The notes under the pieces were generated by a model. It worked only from the letters and a program-made list of their open reading frames with translations. It was not told the DNA's origin and searched no databases. Shown in pieces: positions 7,452-16,616 of a stretch of 64,000 bases of DNA (positions are counted from its first letter, which is position 1; the number at the start of each line of letters is the position of its first letter). The position numbers were made by a program, and so were the translations under genes. The stretch is taken from the NCBI RefSeq assembly GCF_030534335.1, contig NZ_CP130565.1:1509501-1573500 (forward strand), given 5' to 3'. Source of the DNA: Marivirga harenae (GTDB taxonomy: Bacteria > Bacteroidota > Bacteroidia > Cytophagales > Cyclobacteriaceae).

Positions 7452-8774
7452 ATGGATAAGCCCAATTCATTTAAAATTCCTAATACTAATCAAAAGCGAA
7501 TTATAATCGTAGGTGGAGGTTTTGCTGGCATCACGATGGCCAAGAAGTTTGCTGGCAAAGATGTGCAAATTGTTCTTTTGGACAGGCATAATTATCACAC
7601 CTTCCAGCCCTTATTATACCAGGTGGCAACAGCTGGTCTCGAGCCCGATTCGATAGCAGGGCCCTTACGTAAGTTACTTGAAAATCACAGGAATATATAT
7701 TTTCGAATGGCTACTGTATCTAAAATTGATCAGCAGGAGAATAAGATCATTAGTAATGTTGGCGAATTGGAATACGATTATCTGATAATTGCTGCGGGCT
7801 CAAAAACGAATTTCTTTGGTCAGAACGAGAAATTCGAAAAAGCCTTCCCGCTCAAGCAAATCCCACAGGCTTTAGATTTTAGAAGTCACATACTGCAAAA
7901 TTTTGAAGAGGCAGTTTTAAGTTCCGATGAGGCTAAAATTGAGAGCTTAATGAATATTGTTATTGTGGGTGGGGGTCTCACAGGCGTAGAACTTGCTGGG
8001 GCTTTGGGTGAGTTAAAGAAGCACGTTTTACCTAACGATTATCCAGATTTGGATTTTAATAGATTAAACATTTACCTAGTAGAAGGCATGGGAAGGCTTT
8101 TAGGTGGAATGTCTGATTTCGCAGATAGGAAAGCCCAAAAATATCTTAAAAAATTTGAGGTGAATGTAAAGCTCAACACTATGGTTAATAGCTACGATGG
8201 TGAAAAAGTAGAGTTCAGTAATGGTGAAACACTTCCTGCTGCTACGCTGCTCTGGGGGGCTGGTGTAATGGGAAATGTTATAGAAGGACTTTCAGAAGAA
8301 AGCGTTTCAAATAGCAGGTACCAGGTCGACAGATACAATCTGGTAAAAGGAACACAAAATATTTATGCAGTGGGAGATATTGCTTTAATGCAAACAGAGG
8401 ATTTTCCAAAGGGACACCCCATGTTGGCGCCAGTTGCCATGCAACAAGGAGATAGATTAGCTAAAAACATTTTGGCAGCAATGAAGGGGAATGAACAGAA
8501 ACCTTTTAAATATTTAGATAAGGGAAGTATGGCTACTGTGGGTAGAAATAAAGCTGTGGTCGATCTTCCTAAAAACTTGCATTTTGGAGGCTTTTTCGCG
8601 TGGTTTATCTGGATGTTTGTACACCTTATCTCTATAGTTGGGTTCAGGAATAAAATCGTTATCTTAAGTAATTGGATTTGGAATTATTTTACCTACGATC
8701 GAGGTACTCGCTTAATTATTAGGCCATTTGTGCCAAAGGTTAAGAGTCAGAAAGATAAAAAGAAGGTAGCATGA
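7452..8774 (+). CDS. ndh: Type II NADH dehydrogenase (NDH-2)
   Basis: A 440-residue flavoprotein that oxidises NADH and reduces the quinone pool without pumping protons, bound to the cytoplasmic face of the inner membrane. The FAD-binding motif IIIVGGGFAGITMA is at residue ~18. The second nucleotide motif IVIVGGGLTGVELAG lies near 173, and the FAD-contact motif NIYAVGDIA near 297. The NDH-2 signature of bulky residues HTFQPLLYQVATAGLEP is near 50. A hydrophobic C-terminal stretch (FFAWFIWMFVHLISIVG) forms the membrane anchor and is followed by a basic tail. The length is normal. It is transcribed alone after a long gene-free region. Quinone specificity cannot be read from sequence. Confidence 0.92.
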   Translation: MDKPNSFKIPNTNQKRIIIVGGGFAGITMAKKFAGKDVQIVLLDRHNYHTFQPLLYQVATAGLEPDSIAGPLRKLLENHRNIYFRMATVSKIDQQENKIISNVGELEYDYLIIAAGSKTNFFGQNEKFEKAFPLKQIPQALDFRSHILQNFEEAVLSSDEAKIESLMNIVIVGGGLTGVELAGALGELKKHVLPNDYPDLDFNRLNIYLVEGMGRLLGGMSDFADRKAQKYLKKFEVNVKLNTMVNSYDGEKVEFSNGETLPAATLLWGAGVMGNVIEGLSEESVSNSRYQVDRYNLVKGTQNIYAVGDIALMQTEDFPKGHPMLAPVAMQQGDRLAKNILAAMKGNEQKPFKYLDKGSMATVGRNKAVVDLPKNLHFGGFFAWFIWMFVHLISIVGFRNKIVILSNWIWNYFTYDRGTRLIIRPFVPKVKSQKDKKKVA

Positions 8775-8859
8775 TTTGACAGACGGTTTCTTTAATCTAT
8801 AAAAAGGGGCTTATTTTGTACCAAATTATTGGTTACATATTTTTTAACCTAAGCACGGA

Positions 8860-9894
8860 ATGAACAAAAAGGCACTGTATTGGACGCTTCAGATAGTTGG
8901 CTGGACTGCTTATGGCTTATTGAATATTTATTTGGCATATTTGGGTGAAAGGCTGTCTTCGCAACAAGCCACGGGCCAACTTATCTTGGTTCCTTTTTAT
9001 ATTAGTATTACTCATTTATATAGAAATTTCATTATCAGCAACGGATGGTTAAAAATAATCATTCAAAAACTGGTCGTAAGAGTAATTATTGCTTGTTTGA
9101 TTTTAAGTATTATCAATTATGCCTTCTTATTTGGCATCTCCTCTATATTAGGCTTGCTGGATCCCGCCTTTGATTTGAACCCTATCGTAATTTTTCTCAG
9201 TATATTGGCTAACCTAATTCTGTATTTTTTATGGTCGCTGGTTTATTTTATGTATCACTATGTGGAGAATTATAATCGGTCATTAAAATATGATGCAGCT
9301 ATGAATGAAATTGAGTTGAACAACCTTAAATCTCAATTAAATCCTCATTTTATCTTCAATGCATTAAACAGTGTTAGGGCATTGGTAGATGAAGATCCAG
9401 CCAAAGCAAAGAATTCTATCACTCAACTTTCCAATATTTTGAGAAACTCTCTAATTTTGGATAAAAAAAGATTGATTAATTTTAACGATGAGTTAAACAC
9501 CGTTATAGATTTCTTGGCGTTGGAGAAGATCAGATATGAGGAGAGATTGACAACTGAATTTATAATTCACCCAGATTCTTATAAATATCAAGTTCCTCCG
9601 CTAATGATTCAAACTTTGGTGGAGAATGGTATTAAGCACGGAATTTCTAACTTAACTTACGGTGGGAAACTTTCAATAGAAACGCAGTTGGACAATAAAA
9701 AATGCTTGAATATCTTTATCAGAAATTCAGGAAGCTTTAAATTGGATAAAAGAAGAAAGAACAAGGGGTTTGGTTTGGAAAACACAAAGCAGCGGTTGAA
9801 ATTGATTTTTGATAATGAAGCCTCGTTTAATATCAAAAACGAATCGGAAGGAAATGTATTAACAACTGTGAAGATCCCACAAGTTAATTATTGA
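8860..9894 (+). CDS. LytS/YehU-type sensor histidine kinase
   Basis: A 344-residue inner-membrane kinase. Four hydrophobic segments fill residues ~8-135, followed by a short coiled coil and the His_kinase domain with the hallmark LKSQLNPHFIFNALNS, whose His163 is the expected phospho-acceptor. The C-terminal ATPase half is of the compact kind used by this family (PPLMIQTLVENGIKHGIS N box, GFGLENTKQRL G box). It has no separate extracytoplasmic sensor domain, so it probably senses within the membrane. The response regulator gene begins 17 bases after it, making a classic LytS/LytTR pair. Target genes are unknown. Confidence 0.93.
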   Translation: MNKKALYWTLQIVGWTAYGLLNIYLAYLGERLSSQQATGQLILVPFYISITHLYRNFIISNGWLKIIIQKLVVRVIIACLILSIINYAFLFGISSILGLLDPAFDLNPIVIFLSILANLILYFLWSLVYFMYHYVENYNRSLKYDAAMNEIELNNLKSQLNPHFIFNALNSVRALVDEDPAKAKNSITQLSNILRNSLILDKKRLINFNDELNTVIDFLALEKIRYEERLTTEFIIHPDSYKYQVPPLMIQTLVENGIKHGISNLTYGGKLSIETQLDNKKCLNIFIRNSGSFKLDKRRKNKGFGLENTKQRLKLIFDNEASFNIKNESEGNVLTTVKIPQVNY

Positions 9895-9911
9895 ATTTTT
9901 AATTTATAAAC

Positions 9912-10631
9912 ATGAAGGTATTAATAATAGATGATGAAAGGCTCGCTAGAAAAGAATTAAGCACTTTATTAGCAGAATACAAAGATATTGAAATCTTGGG
10001 CGAGGCAGCCAATGCGGATGAAGCTGAAGAAATGATTGACAAGCTAAACCCTGACTTGATTTTTTTAGATATTCAGATGCCTGGTAAAACTGGTTTTGAG
10101 TTGTTGGAAACCTTGGAAAAAACCCCGAAAGTCATATTTACCACAGCTTATGATGAATATGCTTTGAAAGCTTTTGAGTTTAATGCTTTAGATTACCTTT
10201 TAAAGCCAATTGAACCAAAAAGACTAACCGAATCTATAAATAAAATCCGCAAGGAAGTAGAAGCACAAGCCGAAAGACAAAAAAGTAATAACCAGTTGAC
10301 TGTAAACGATCAGGTTTTCGTAAAGGACGGGGACAATTGCTGGTTTGTAAGATTAAAAGATGTTCGCTTATTCGAATCTGACGGAAACTACATTAAAGTT
10401 TATTTTGATAAGAATAAACCAATGATTCATAAATCATTAAATGCATTGGATGAGAAATTGGACAATAAGCATTTCTTTAGAGTAAGCCGGAAACATATCA
10501 TCAATTTAGAATGGATAGATGAAATTGAAACTTGGTTTAATGGAGGCTTGATGGTAAAATTAAAAGGAGGAGATAAGGTTGAAGTAAGCCGAAGACAAGC
10601 CACTAAGTTTAAAGATTTGATGAGCCTTTAA
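9912..10631 (+). CDS. LytTR-family response regulator
   Basis: A 239-residue DNA-binding regulator, the partner of the kinase just upstream. The receiver domain covers residues 1-~118, with acidic pocket Asp7/Asp8, phospho-acceptor Asp53 in LIFLDIQMPG, the conserved Thr in IFTTAYDEYA and Lys in LLKPIEP. A linker leads to a LytTR domain at ~140-237 (SDGNYIKVYF, FFRVSRKHIIN). LytTR regulators bind short direct repeats upstream of their targets as beta-sheet readers. Its stop codon overlaps the 3' end of hemW on the other strand by four bases. All signalling residues are intact. Confidence 0.95.
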   Translation: MKVLIIDDERLARKELSTLLAEYKDIEILGEAANADEAEEMIDKLNPDLIFLDIQMPGKTGFELLETLEKTPKVIFTTAYDEYALKAFEFNALDYLLKPIEPKRLTESINKIRKEVEAQAERQKSNNQLTVNDQVFVKDGDNCWFVRLKDVRLFESDGNYIKVYFDKNKPMIHKSLNALDEKLDNKHFFRVSRKHIINLEWIDEIETWFNGGLMVKLKGGDKVEVSRRQATKFKDLMSL

Positions 10632-11758
10632 TTGACCAGAAATAAATCCGAAGCCAATTTATCGGCTAAAAGTCTACCTTTTAGGGTAAGTCTTAAAATA
10701 TCATCCTCTAAAGTGCAAAGTCCAGTATTTTTCCAATGCTCAATTTGTGGCTTTGCATTTTTTACTAGATCATAATTCAATTCATTAGCTAGAAATTTCA
10801 AATTACACCCTTCAGATGTCCTTAAGGAAGTCATCAAATATTCGTTGATTCGATCTTCCTGTGTCAAGATATCTAATTGAGCAGGGATTTCATTGGACTG
10901 TAAAGCCTTCAAGTATTTTCCATTACTAGAGACATTGAACTGTCTGTTTTTTCCGTCATATGAATGAGCCGATGGCCCAATCCCCAAATAAGACTTTTGT
11001 TCCCAATAGCTGCTATTATGTTTGGAGTGAAACCCTTTTTTCGCAAAGTTTGACACCTCGTAATGTTCATATCCTGAATTTGTCAGGTATTGTGATAAAT
11101 ATAGAAATTGCTCTGATGAATAATCTTCCGAAGCTTCATTGAGCTTTCCTTTTTGCTGCCACCTACCAAATACAGTATTAGGCTCAATCGTTAAACAATA
11201 GGAAGAAATATGAGGTGGTTGAAAACCAACCAGACTTTTTAAATCTTTTTCCCAAGTCTCGTGTGTTGAATTGGGGATTCCATAAATCAAATCTAAACTG
11301 AAATTATCGAAGTCACTTTTCTTTATCAATTCTAAACACCGGAAAGCTTCTTGACTATTGTGTGCTCTATTCATCCATTTTAATACTTCTTGGTCAAAGG
11401 ATTGAATACCCACACTTAATCGGTTAATTCCATTTTGATAAAGGATTTCCAGCTTGTCTTGAGTGATATCATCAGGATTGGCCTCAAATGTAATTTCGGC
11501 ATCAAATGCGATATTATGAAACCTATTTAAATAGTTGAAGATAGATTTTAGATGAGTTTCATCTAGAAGCGAAGGCGTTCCCCCGCCAAAATAAATGGAT
11601 CGGATTAATTCTCCATTCAGATATTCTTGTTGAAGTTCAATTTCTTTACAAATTGCTTCTACCATATCATTTTTAATTGCCATATTGGTGGAAAAATGGA
11701 AATCACAGTAAAAGCACGCCTGCTTACAAAAGGGAATATGTATGTATATACCTGCCAA
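10628..11758 (-). CDS. hemW: HemW-type radical SAM protein (heme chaperone family)
   Basis: A 376-residue cytoplasmic radical SAM protein. The cluster motif CKQACFYC (Cys11, Cys15, Cys18) lies at the N-terminus in the usual IYIHIPFC context. GGGTPS follows near residue 60 and the HemN_C domain fills the C-terminus. It is related to oxygen-independent coproporphyrinogen III oxidase, but HemW proteins bind heme and are thought to deliver it instead of oxidising coproporphyrinogen. The start is a TTG giving MAGIYIHIPFC, the normal N-terminus in this phylum. The start lies inside the 5' end of the divergently transcribed outer-membrane gene, a 17-base overlap. Confidence 0.9.
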   Translation of the reverse strand: MAGIYIHIPFCKQACFYCDFHFSTNMAIKNDMVEAICKEIELQQEYLNGELIRSIYFGGGTPSLLDETHLKSIFNYLNRFHNIAFDAEITFEANPDDITQDKLEILYQNGINRLSVGIQSFDQEVLKWMNRAHNSQEAFRCLELIKKSDFDNFSLDLIYGIPNSTHETWEKDLKSLVGFQPPHISSYCLTIEPNTVFGRWQQKGKLNEASEDYSSEQFLYLSQYLTNSGYEHYEVSNFAKKGFHSKHNSSYWEQKSYLGIGPSAHSYDGKNRQFNVSSNGKYLKALQSNEIPAQLDILTQEDRINEYLMTSLRTSEGCNLKFLANELNYDLVKNAKPQIEHWKNTGLCTLEDDILRLTLKGRLLADKLASDLFLVN

Positions 11759-13400
11759 AATTAACGCAAATTTAAACCGAATTTTACAGAAGTCCCTCCT
11801 GTTTTCATTTCTATATTTTTCAACCTTCTCTTTTGCATATTCTCAAAATTCCAGCGACAGTCTTTTACAACAAAGGAATAAAATTCAAGATTCCCTCATA
11901 AGATCCGGTTTTTGGGAAGCTAAAGTCGTAATTGACCAGAACAACGACTTGCAAATAGAGAAAGGTAGGCCTTATTTCTGGAAGCCTATTCAAGTCTATA
12001 ATGGTCAAATACCCATTGCTGTCCAAAATGTAGAGAAACTGAGCGGTAAAATTGCTAATCAATACGTGCTTAATAAGAAATTAAGGAATTACGTCCGGAT
12101 GAATTATCATCGGAAAGGATTTCCACTTGCTAAAGCGAATTTAAGCATTAGCAGTTTAGACGAAAATCAAGTTGAAGCGATTGTCAGGATTAACCCACAA
12201 AATTTTATTGTCTATGACAGTCTCGAAATTGATGGAGATAGTCGGGCCGTTAATGTTCCATATTTAAGCAATCTACTAAGTTTACGCTATAATGAACCAT
12301 TCGATATTAAAGCATATAATGCGATCGGAAATCAAATAGATCAAATCCAGTATTTACGATTAGCCTCTTCTCCGACTCTTTCATTTGCTAATAATAAAGC
12401 CAAGATCCAAGTAAATTTACAAAAGGTGAAAAGCAATCAATTTGATGCAATTATTGGGCTGATTCCTGAAGGGAATCGGACGAATCTAACAGGACAAGTG
12501 GATGCGCGATTAAGGAATTTGTTCAAGAGAGGTGTAGGATTGGATGTATTCTGGCAGAAGTATTCAGCTAATTCTCAAATTTTAAATACCAGTTTTCGTC
12601 AATCCCACGCTTTCAAAAGTCCATTGGGCCTAAATTTTGGGTTTGAGCTTTTGCAAGAAGACAGCACATTTCTTCAAACTGATTTACAATTAGGAGTGCA
12701 ATATTTTATATGGAGTAATTTCAGTATTGGTATGGCCTATCAACGGCTCAGTAATAATATTCTTAGGGGATTTTCCGAGGAGGAAATTTCAAACCTTAAT
12801 CCTTTGAGAAGTTCTAACACGAATGCTGTTCTCATTAATTTTTATTGGAGAAATGAATTAACGTATCCGCAATTAAGCAACTATTCCTTTGCTACCCTTA
12901 ATTTTGGTTTTGGTAACAAGAAAATTACGAATTTCTCGGCATTACCTACTGCTTGGCAAAATGTTCCAGAAGTTAGCAATAGCTTTAGTACTGGCATTAA
13001 GTTGCATTTTCAGAGAGTGTTAGGAAAGCGAATATTATTAGAAGCTGTCCCACAATATGCGATCATCAAAAACCCGGCATTGTCTCAAAATGACTTACTG
13101 CGCTTAGGCGGGTTGCAAAACCTTCGAGGGTTTGACAGAAATTTCTTCTATTCCCGTTATTATGGACTTCTAAATTTGAATTACAGATACTTTTTAGATC
13201 AAAGATCTAGTTTTTTCTTACTTACAGACCTTGCAAAATTACCGAAGAATATAGATTGGGTCTATGCCTTTGGTGCTGGGGTAGACGTCAAAAGCCAAAA
13301 TGGTTGGTTCAGGATAATTTATGCTTTAGGAAATCAGTTGGGAAATAAGCCTGAATTTTCTCAAGGAAAGGTGCATTTTGGTTATATTGCAGTCTTTTAA
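11742..13400 (+). CDS. Omp85/BamA-TamA family outer-membrane protein
   Basis: A 552-residue secreted protein: a signal peptide with hydrophobic core SLLFSFLYFSTFSFA, a periplasmic part of ~190 residues with POTRA-like character (SLEIDGDSRAVNVPYLSNLLSLRYNEPFD), then a C-terminal 16-strand-type beta-barrel. The diagnostic loop-6 motif is present as LRLGGLQNLRGFDRN near residue 455; the LRGF corresponds to the conserved (V/I)RG(F/Y) of Omp85 proteins. It is shorter than BamA (~800), so it is an accessory member (TamA or two-partner-like). Its only start is the ATG at 11742, inside hemW. Substrate unknown. Confidence 0.8.
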   Translation: MYIPAKINANLNRILQKSLLFSFLYFSTFSFAYSQNSSDSLLQQRNKIQDSLIRSGFWEAKVVIDQNNDLQIEKGRPYFWKPIQVYNGQIPIAVQNVEKLSGKIANQYVLNKKLRNYVRMNYHRKGFPLAKANLSISSLDENQVEAIVRINPQNFIVYDSLEIDGDSRAVNVPYLSNLLSLRYNEPFDIKAYNAIGNQIDQIQYLRLASSPTLSFANNKAKIQVNLQKVKSNQFDAIIGLIPEGNRTNLTGQVDARLRNLFKRGVGLDVFWQKYSANSQILNTSFRQSHAFKSPLGLNFGFELLQEDSTFLQTDLQLGVQYFIWSNFSIGMAYQRLSNNILRGFSEEEISNLNPLRSSNTNAVLINFYWRNELTYPQLSNYSFATLNFGFGNKKITNFSALPTAWQNVPEVSNSFSTGIKLHFQRVLGKRILLEAVPQYAIIKNPALSQNDLLRLGGLQNLRGFDRNFFYSRYYGLLNLNYRYFLDQRSSFFLLTDLAKLPKNIDWVYAFGAGVDVKSQNGWFRIIYALGNQLGNKPEFSQGKVHFGYIAVF

Positions 13401-13476
13401 TTTATAAGAGGTTCTCAGCTTATAATCATAGCTAGACTCAGATTGAGAAGTAGAAAAATCATATGTTTTAATCAGT

Positions 13477-14568
13477 ATGTCATTAATTAACAGGCTAATT
13501 TATTTGTTGTCAGTTTCAATCTTACTTTCCTGTGTGCAAGAAAATAAGATGCAAGAGGATGACTCAGCTGTAAGTGATAGTGAGTTACGCGTGTGGCACC
13601 AAGCCGATACCTTAACAAATATAGATGAATGGCCCTCCGACACTCTCAAACAAATAACATTAGATCTTCAAAATTTCTCAGAATCAATTTTAGAGGTTAG
13701 TTCTGATGCTCCGACCTATTTATTTTCCGGGGAAAAGTTAATAGAAAAGTCTGAAAATAATTTTCTGAAGTATTCATTTAAGTCGGTACCAACAGAACAA
13801 ATTAATATAAGCTGGGATGAAAAGCTGCAAAACATGAGTTTTGGTGTTTATTCAATTGAAAACCCTGACACTAAATTGGATTATCAAGGTCTTGAAAATT
13901 CATCTCGGGAGAACAAATGGATCTCTGACAATATTTTGTTGATATTATTGATTGGCGCTTCACTGTTTATGGTAATTGTCAAAGCGAATTACGATAAGCG
14001 TTACCTTAATATTTTATCCATTAGTAAGATATTTACCTTCCGCTTGAAAGAAGGAGATCAGTCTCGCATCAGAATAATGGACCAGGACAATTTGGTATTT
14101 GCAGGATTGTATGTTTTTTTAACAGCGGGCTTAATTTATTTCTTGATAATGGGCAAGGGTATTAGTTTTCTTGAGATAGAATCAAATGGAATACTGGCCT
14201 TTATAAAAATTATATCTATAATCTCTATTGGCTTAATTGGAAAGGTGATTTTAGTTGCAGTTGCCTCAAATTTGTTTGGAAATAATAGAATATCGGCCTT
14301 TTACATAAAAGAATTGTTAAATATCAATCTATTTTTCGTCAATGTTCTGTTCTTTACTTCAATTCTAATTTATCTATATGTTGGGTCAATCCCTTCAATT
14401 TGGTTAACTATAGCCATTTATGGAATAGTAGCTCTTTATCTTGCTAGGTTAATATTAATATATTTTAAAATATTAAAATTAAGCAGCTTCTCTAATCTCT
14501 ATTTATTTTCTTACTTTTGCACCACAGAAATATTCCCATTTTTAATTGGACTTAAATATTTCATTTGA
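13477..14568 (+). CDS. DUF4271 membrane lipoprotein
   Basis: A 363-residue protein. The first 19 residues end in a lipobox-like LLSC (Cys19), then comes an acidic extracytoplasmic segment to about residue 148. A membrane domain with about six helices follows and ends in LFSYFCTTEIFPFLIGLKYFI, the typical DUF4271 C-terminus (recognised from memory). It is immediately upstream of hemD, the usual arrangement in Bacteroidota, and the two are probably cotranscribed, though a separate hemD promoter may exist in its 3' end. Function is unknown. The combination of a lipid-anchored N-terminus with a polytopic domain is worth noting; the first segment could instead be a plain signal anchor. Confidence 0.8.
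   Translation: MSLINRLIYLLSVSILLSCVQENKMQEDDSAVSDSELRVWHQADTLTNIDEWPSDTLKQITLDLQNFSESILEVSSDAPTYLFSGEKLIEKSENNFLKYSFKSVPTEQINISWDEKLQNMSFGVYSIENPDTKLDYQGLENSSRENKWISDNILLILLIGASLFMVIVKANYDKRYLNILSISKIFTFRLKEGDQSRIRIMDQDNLVFAGLYVFLTAGLIYFLIMGKGISFLEIESNGILAFIKIISIISIGLIGKVILVAVASNLFGNNRISAFYIKELLNINLFFVNVLFFTSILIYLYVGSIPSIWLTIAIYGIVALYLARLILIYFKILKLSSFSNLYLFSYFCTTEIFPFLIGLKYFI
14512..14519 (+). promoter_or_regulatory. Possible internal promoter for hemD
   Basis: TACTTTTG matches the TAnnTTTG -7 box inside the 3' end of the DUF4271 gene, 78 bases before the hemD start codon. The -33 region is weak (TTCTC), so this is only a candidate. Confidence 0.3.
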
Positions 14569-14596
14569 TTAAACTTTTCAAAGTAGACTTATTAGT

Positions 14597-15376
14597 ATGT
14601 CAACAAGTGTAAAAGACCGATTTTATCCGGTAAAGAGTATCATGGTTTCACAACCTGAGCCGGCAGACATTTCAAACTCTCCGTATCATAAATTGGCGGA
14701 CAAGTACAAGATCAAGATTGATTTCAGACAATTTATCAAAGTTGATCCTATCGATTCGAAGGAATTTAGGAAGCAAAAAATTGATATCCTGAAACATACT
14801 GCTATTATATTTACTAGTAGAAATGCAGTTGATCATTTCTTTAGGATATGTAAAGACAGTAAGGTGGAAATGCCACCTGAGATGAAATATTTTTGTATTT
14901 CGGAACAAACCGCAAATTACCTTCAAAAATATATAGTGGTACGAAAGCGAAAAGTTTTCGTGGGAGAGAGAACCGCACAGGATATTTTGAACGTAATTAA
15001 GAAGCATAAGAACGAAAAATATTTGTTTCCTTGTTCTAATATCAGAAAGGATGACATTCCATCTTTTATGAATAAGAATGGCTATAATTTCACGGAAGCG
15101 ACTATCTATAAGACTGTTGCGGCTGATTTATCAGACCTGGAACATATTACATATGATATTTTAGCGTTCTTTAGTCCCTCAGGAATTAATTCATTATTTG
15201 TGAACTTCCCTGAGTTCAAACAAAATAAAACAAGGATTGCTGTTTTTGGTCCTACTACTGCTCAGGCAGCGAGAGATGCTGGTTTAATTATAGATATTGA
15301 AGCACCATTACCAAACGCACCTTCCATGACAGGAGCATTGGAACTTTATATAAAAAAAGCTAATGGGCTTAAGTAG
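14597..15376 (+). CDS. hemD: Uroporphyrinogen-III synthase
   Basis: A 259-residue cytoplasmic enzyme that closes hydroxymethylbilane with D-ring inversion to give uroporphyrinogen III for heme and related tetrapyrroles. HemD proteins are weakly conserved; support comes from the two-domain pattern with IIFTSRNAVDHFF near residue 73, the FLFPCSNIRKDDIP-like core (YLFPCSNIRKD) near 140, and FFSPSGINSLF near 193 followed by AVFGPTTAQAARDAG, which together form the family fingerprint. It follows the DUF4271 gene, its normal neighbour in Bacteroidota. No other hem biosynthesis gene is adjacent; hemW is 3 kb upstream on the other strand. Confidence 0.88.
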   Translation: MSTSVKDRFYPVKSIMVSQPEPADISNSPYHKLADKYKIKIDFRQFIKVDPIDSKEFRKQKIDILKHTAIIFTSRNAVDHFFRICKDSKVEMPPEMKYFCISEQTANYLQKYIVVRKRKVFVGERTAQDILNVIKKHKNEKYLFPCSNIRKDDIPSFMNKNGYNFTEATIYKTVAADLSDLEHITYDILAFFSPSGINSLFVNFPEFKQNKTRIAVFGPTTAQAARDAGLIIDIEAPLPNAPSMTGALELYIKKANGLK

Positions 15377-15489
15377 TTGATTTAAAGTGGATTAAATATA
15401 TTTAATTCTATAATAACTTTAAATTAATTACATAAAAGCTTGAACAAAAGTTATTTTTATTATATTTATCCTTCTAAAGTGTTGAGGAT

Positions 15490-16446
15490 ATGAAAAAAAC
15501 ATTACAATTATTGAGCGTAATCTTCTTGACAGTGGGCATTTTTAATGTCCAAGGTCAAGATGTGCAGTTCTCTCATTACATGTTTAATAATCTTTTTAAT
15601 AACCCGGCTTACTCGGGAGTAGAAGGTTATACAAAATTAACGGCAATGCACAGGACGCAGTGGGCAGGTTACGCTCCTTCAAACGGTCCTGTCGGTGGTA
15701 TTAATTCCCAATTAATCTCATTAACGTCTCCAATCATGAGATATAATAGTGGGTTTGGGTTTTATGTCTTAAACGATGATATTGCCAATCAGAATTTTAT
15801 TCAGGTGCAAGCATCTGGAGCCTATCATTTGGGGATCAAAGATTCTAAATTAAGTATTGGTTTCAGAGGAGGCGTTATTACCCAAAATATTAATAAGGAC
15901 GGGTACATTGTAATAGATCCTGATGACCCAAACATCAATAATATACAACCGACCCAAGTTCGCCCTGATTTTTCAATTGGGGTAAATTTTCAACATAAGG
16001 ATTTTTATGTGGGGGCTGCTCTCAACCATTTAATAGAGGCAGAATTTGGATTTGGGTCAGATGCCATAAGAAATCCATATCCAAAGGATTTAATAGTAAC
16101 GGGTGGTTATACCTTTCCGATAAATTACGACATTAGTTTAACGCCAAGTTTTTTAGTAAGAACTACTGAATTTAGTTCTTACACTTTTGATGTTTCTGCA
16201 GTTGCTACCTACAAAGAAAAAATTTGGGGTGGACTTTCCTTCAGACAGCAGGAAGCTGCTATTGTGATGTTGGGGTATAGCTTCTTTAAAGAAAACACAT
16301 TAAAACTAGGTTATGCTTTCGATTATACCCTTGTAGCACAAAGCGCAAAGAGCACCACTTCACATGAAATTATGTTGAGTTATAGGTTGCCTGCTATATC
16401 TACATCGGGAAAAAAGGTGGTGCGAACGCCAAGATTTAGACATTAA
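15490..16446 (+). CDS. porP: PorP/SprF-family type IX secretion outer-membrane protein
   Basis: A 318-residue protein with a signal peptide (to about residue 22, FNVQGQ) and a predicted outer-membrane beta-barrel of the PorP/SprF family. The signature start DVQFSHYMFNNLFNNPAYSG, with its NPAY(S/A)G element, is clear. Family members dock at the T9SS and, in SprF cases, export a particular partner protein. The position directly before gldKLMN is the porP place known from Porphyromonas porPKLMN. A 9-bp AT-rich hairpin lies between it and gldK, so it may be partly uncoupled from the motor genes. Confidence 0.92.
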   Translation: MKKTLQLLSVIFLTVGIFNVQGQDVQFSHYMFNNLFNNPAYSGVEGYTKLTAMHRTQWAGYAPSNGPVGGINSQLISLTSPIMRYNSGFGFYVLNDDIANQNFIQVQASGAYHLGIKDSKLSIGFRGGVITQNINKDGYIVIDPDDPNINNIQPTQVRPDFSIGVNFQHKDFYVGAALNHLIEAEFGFGSDAIRNPYPKDLIVTGGYTFPINYDISLTPSFLVRTTEFSSYTFDVSAVATYKEKIWGGLSFRQQEAAIVMLGYSFFKENTLKLGYAFDYTLVAQSAKSTTSHEIMLSYRLPAISTSGKKVVRTPRFRH

Positions 16447-16518
16447 TCGTAAAATACTTGCAGAATAAAACTTTTTTGTGAAAATTGTAGAGATATTTCT
16501 ATAAAATATTTAAAATAC

Positions 16519-16547
16519 AATAAAACCTTACAATTTGAGGTTTTATT
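16519..16547 (+). terminator. Weak hairpin between porP and gldK
   Basis: AATAAAACC at 16519-16527 pairs with GGTTTTATT at 16539-16547 across an 11-base loop. The stem is AT-rich and no pure T tract follows, so it may only attenuate read-through from porP into gldK. Confidence 0.35.
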
Positions 16548-16616
16548 ATTAAGGTGTAAAGAATATATTTAATAATTGTCAATATATTAGCGTTTAGTTA
16601 GAAACAAATAGGTGTT

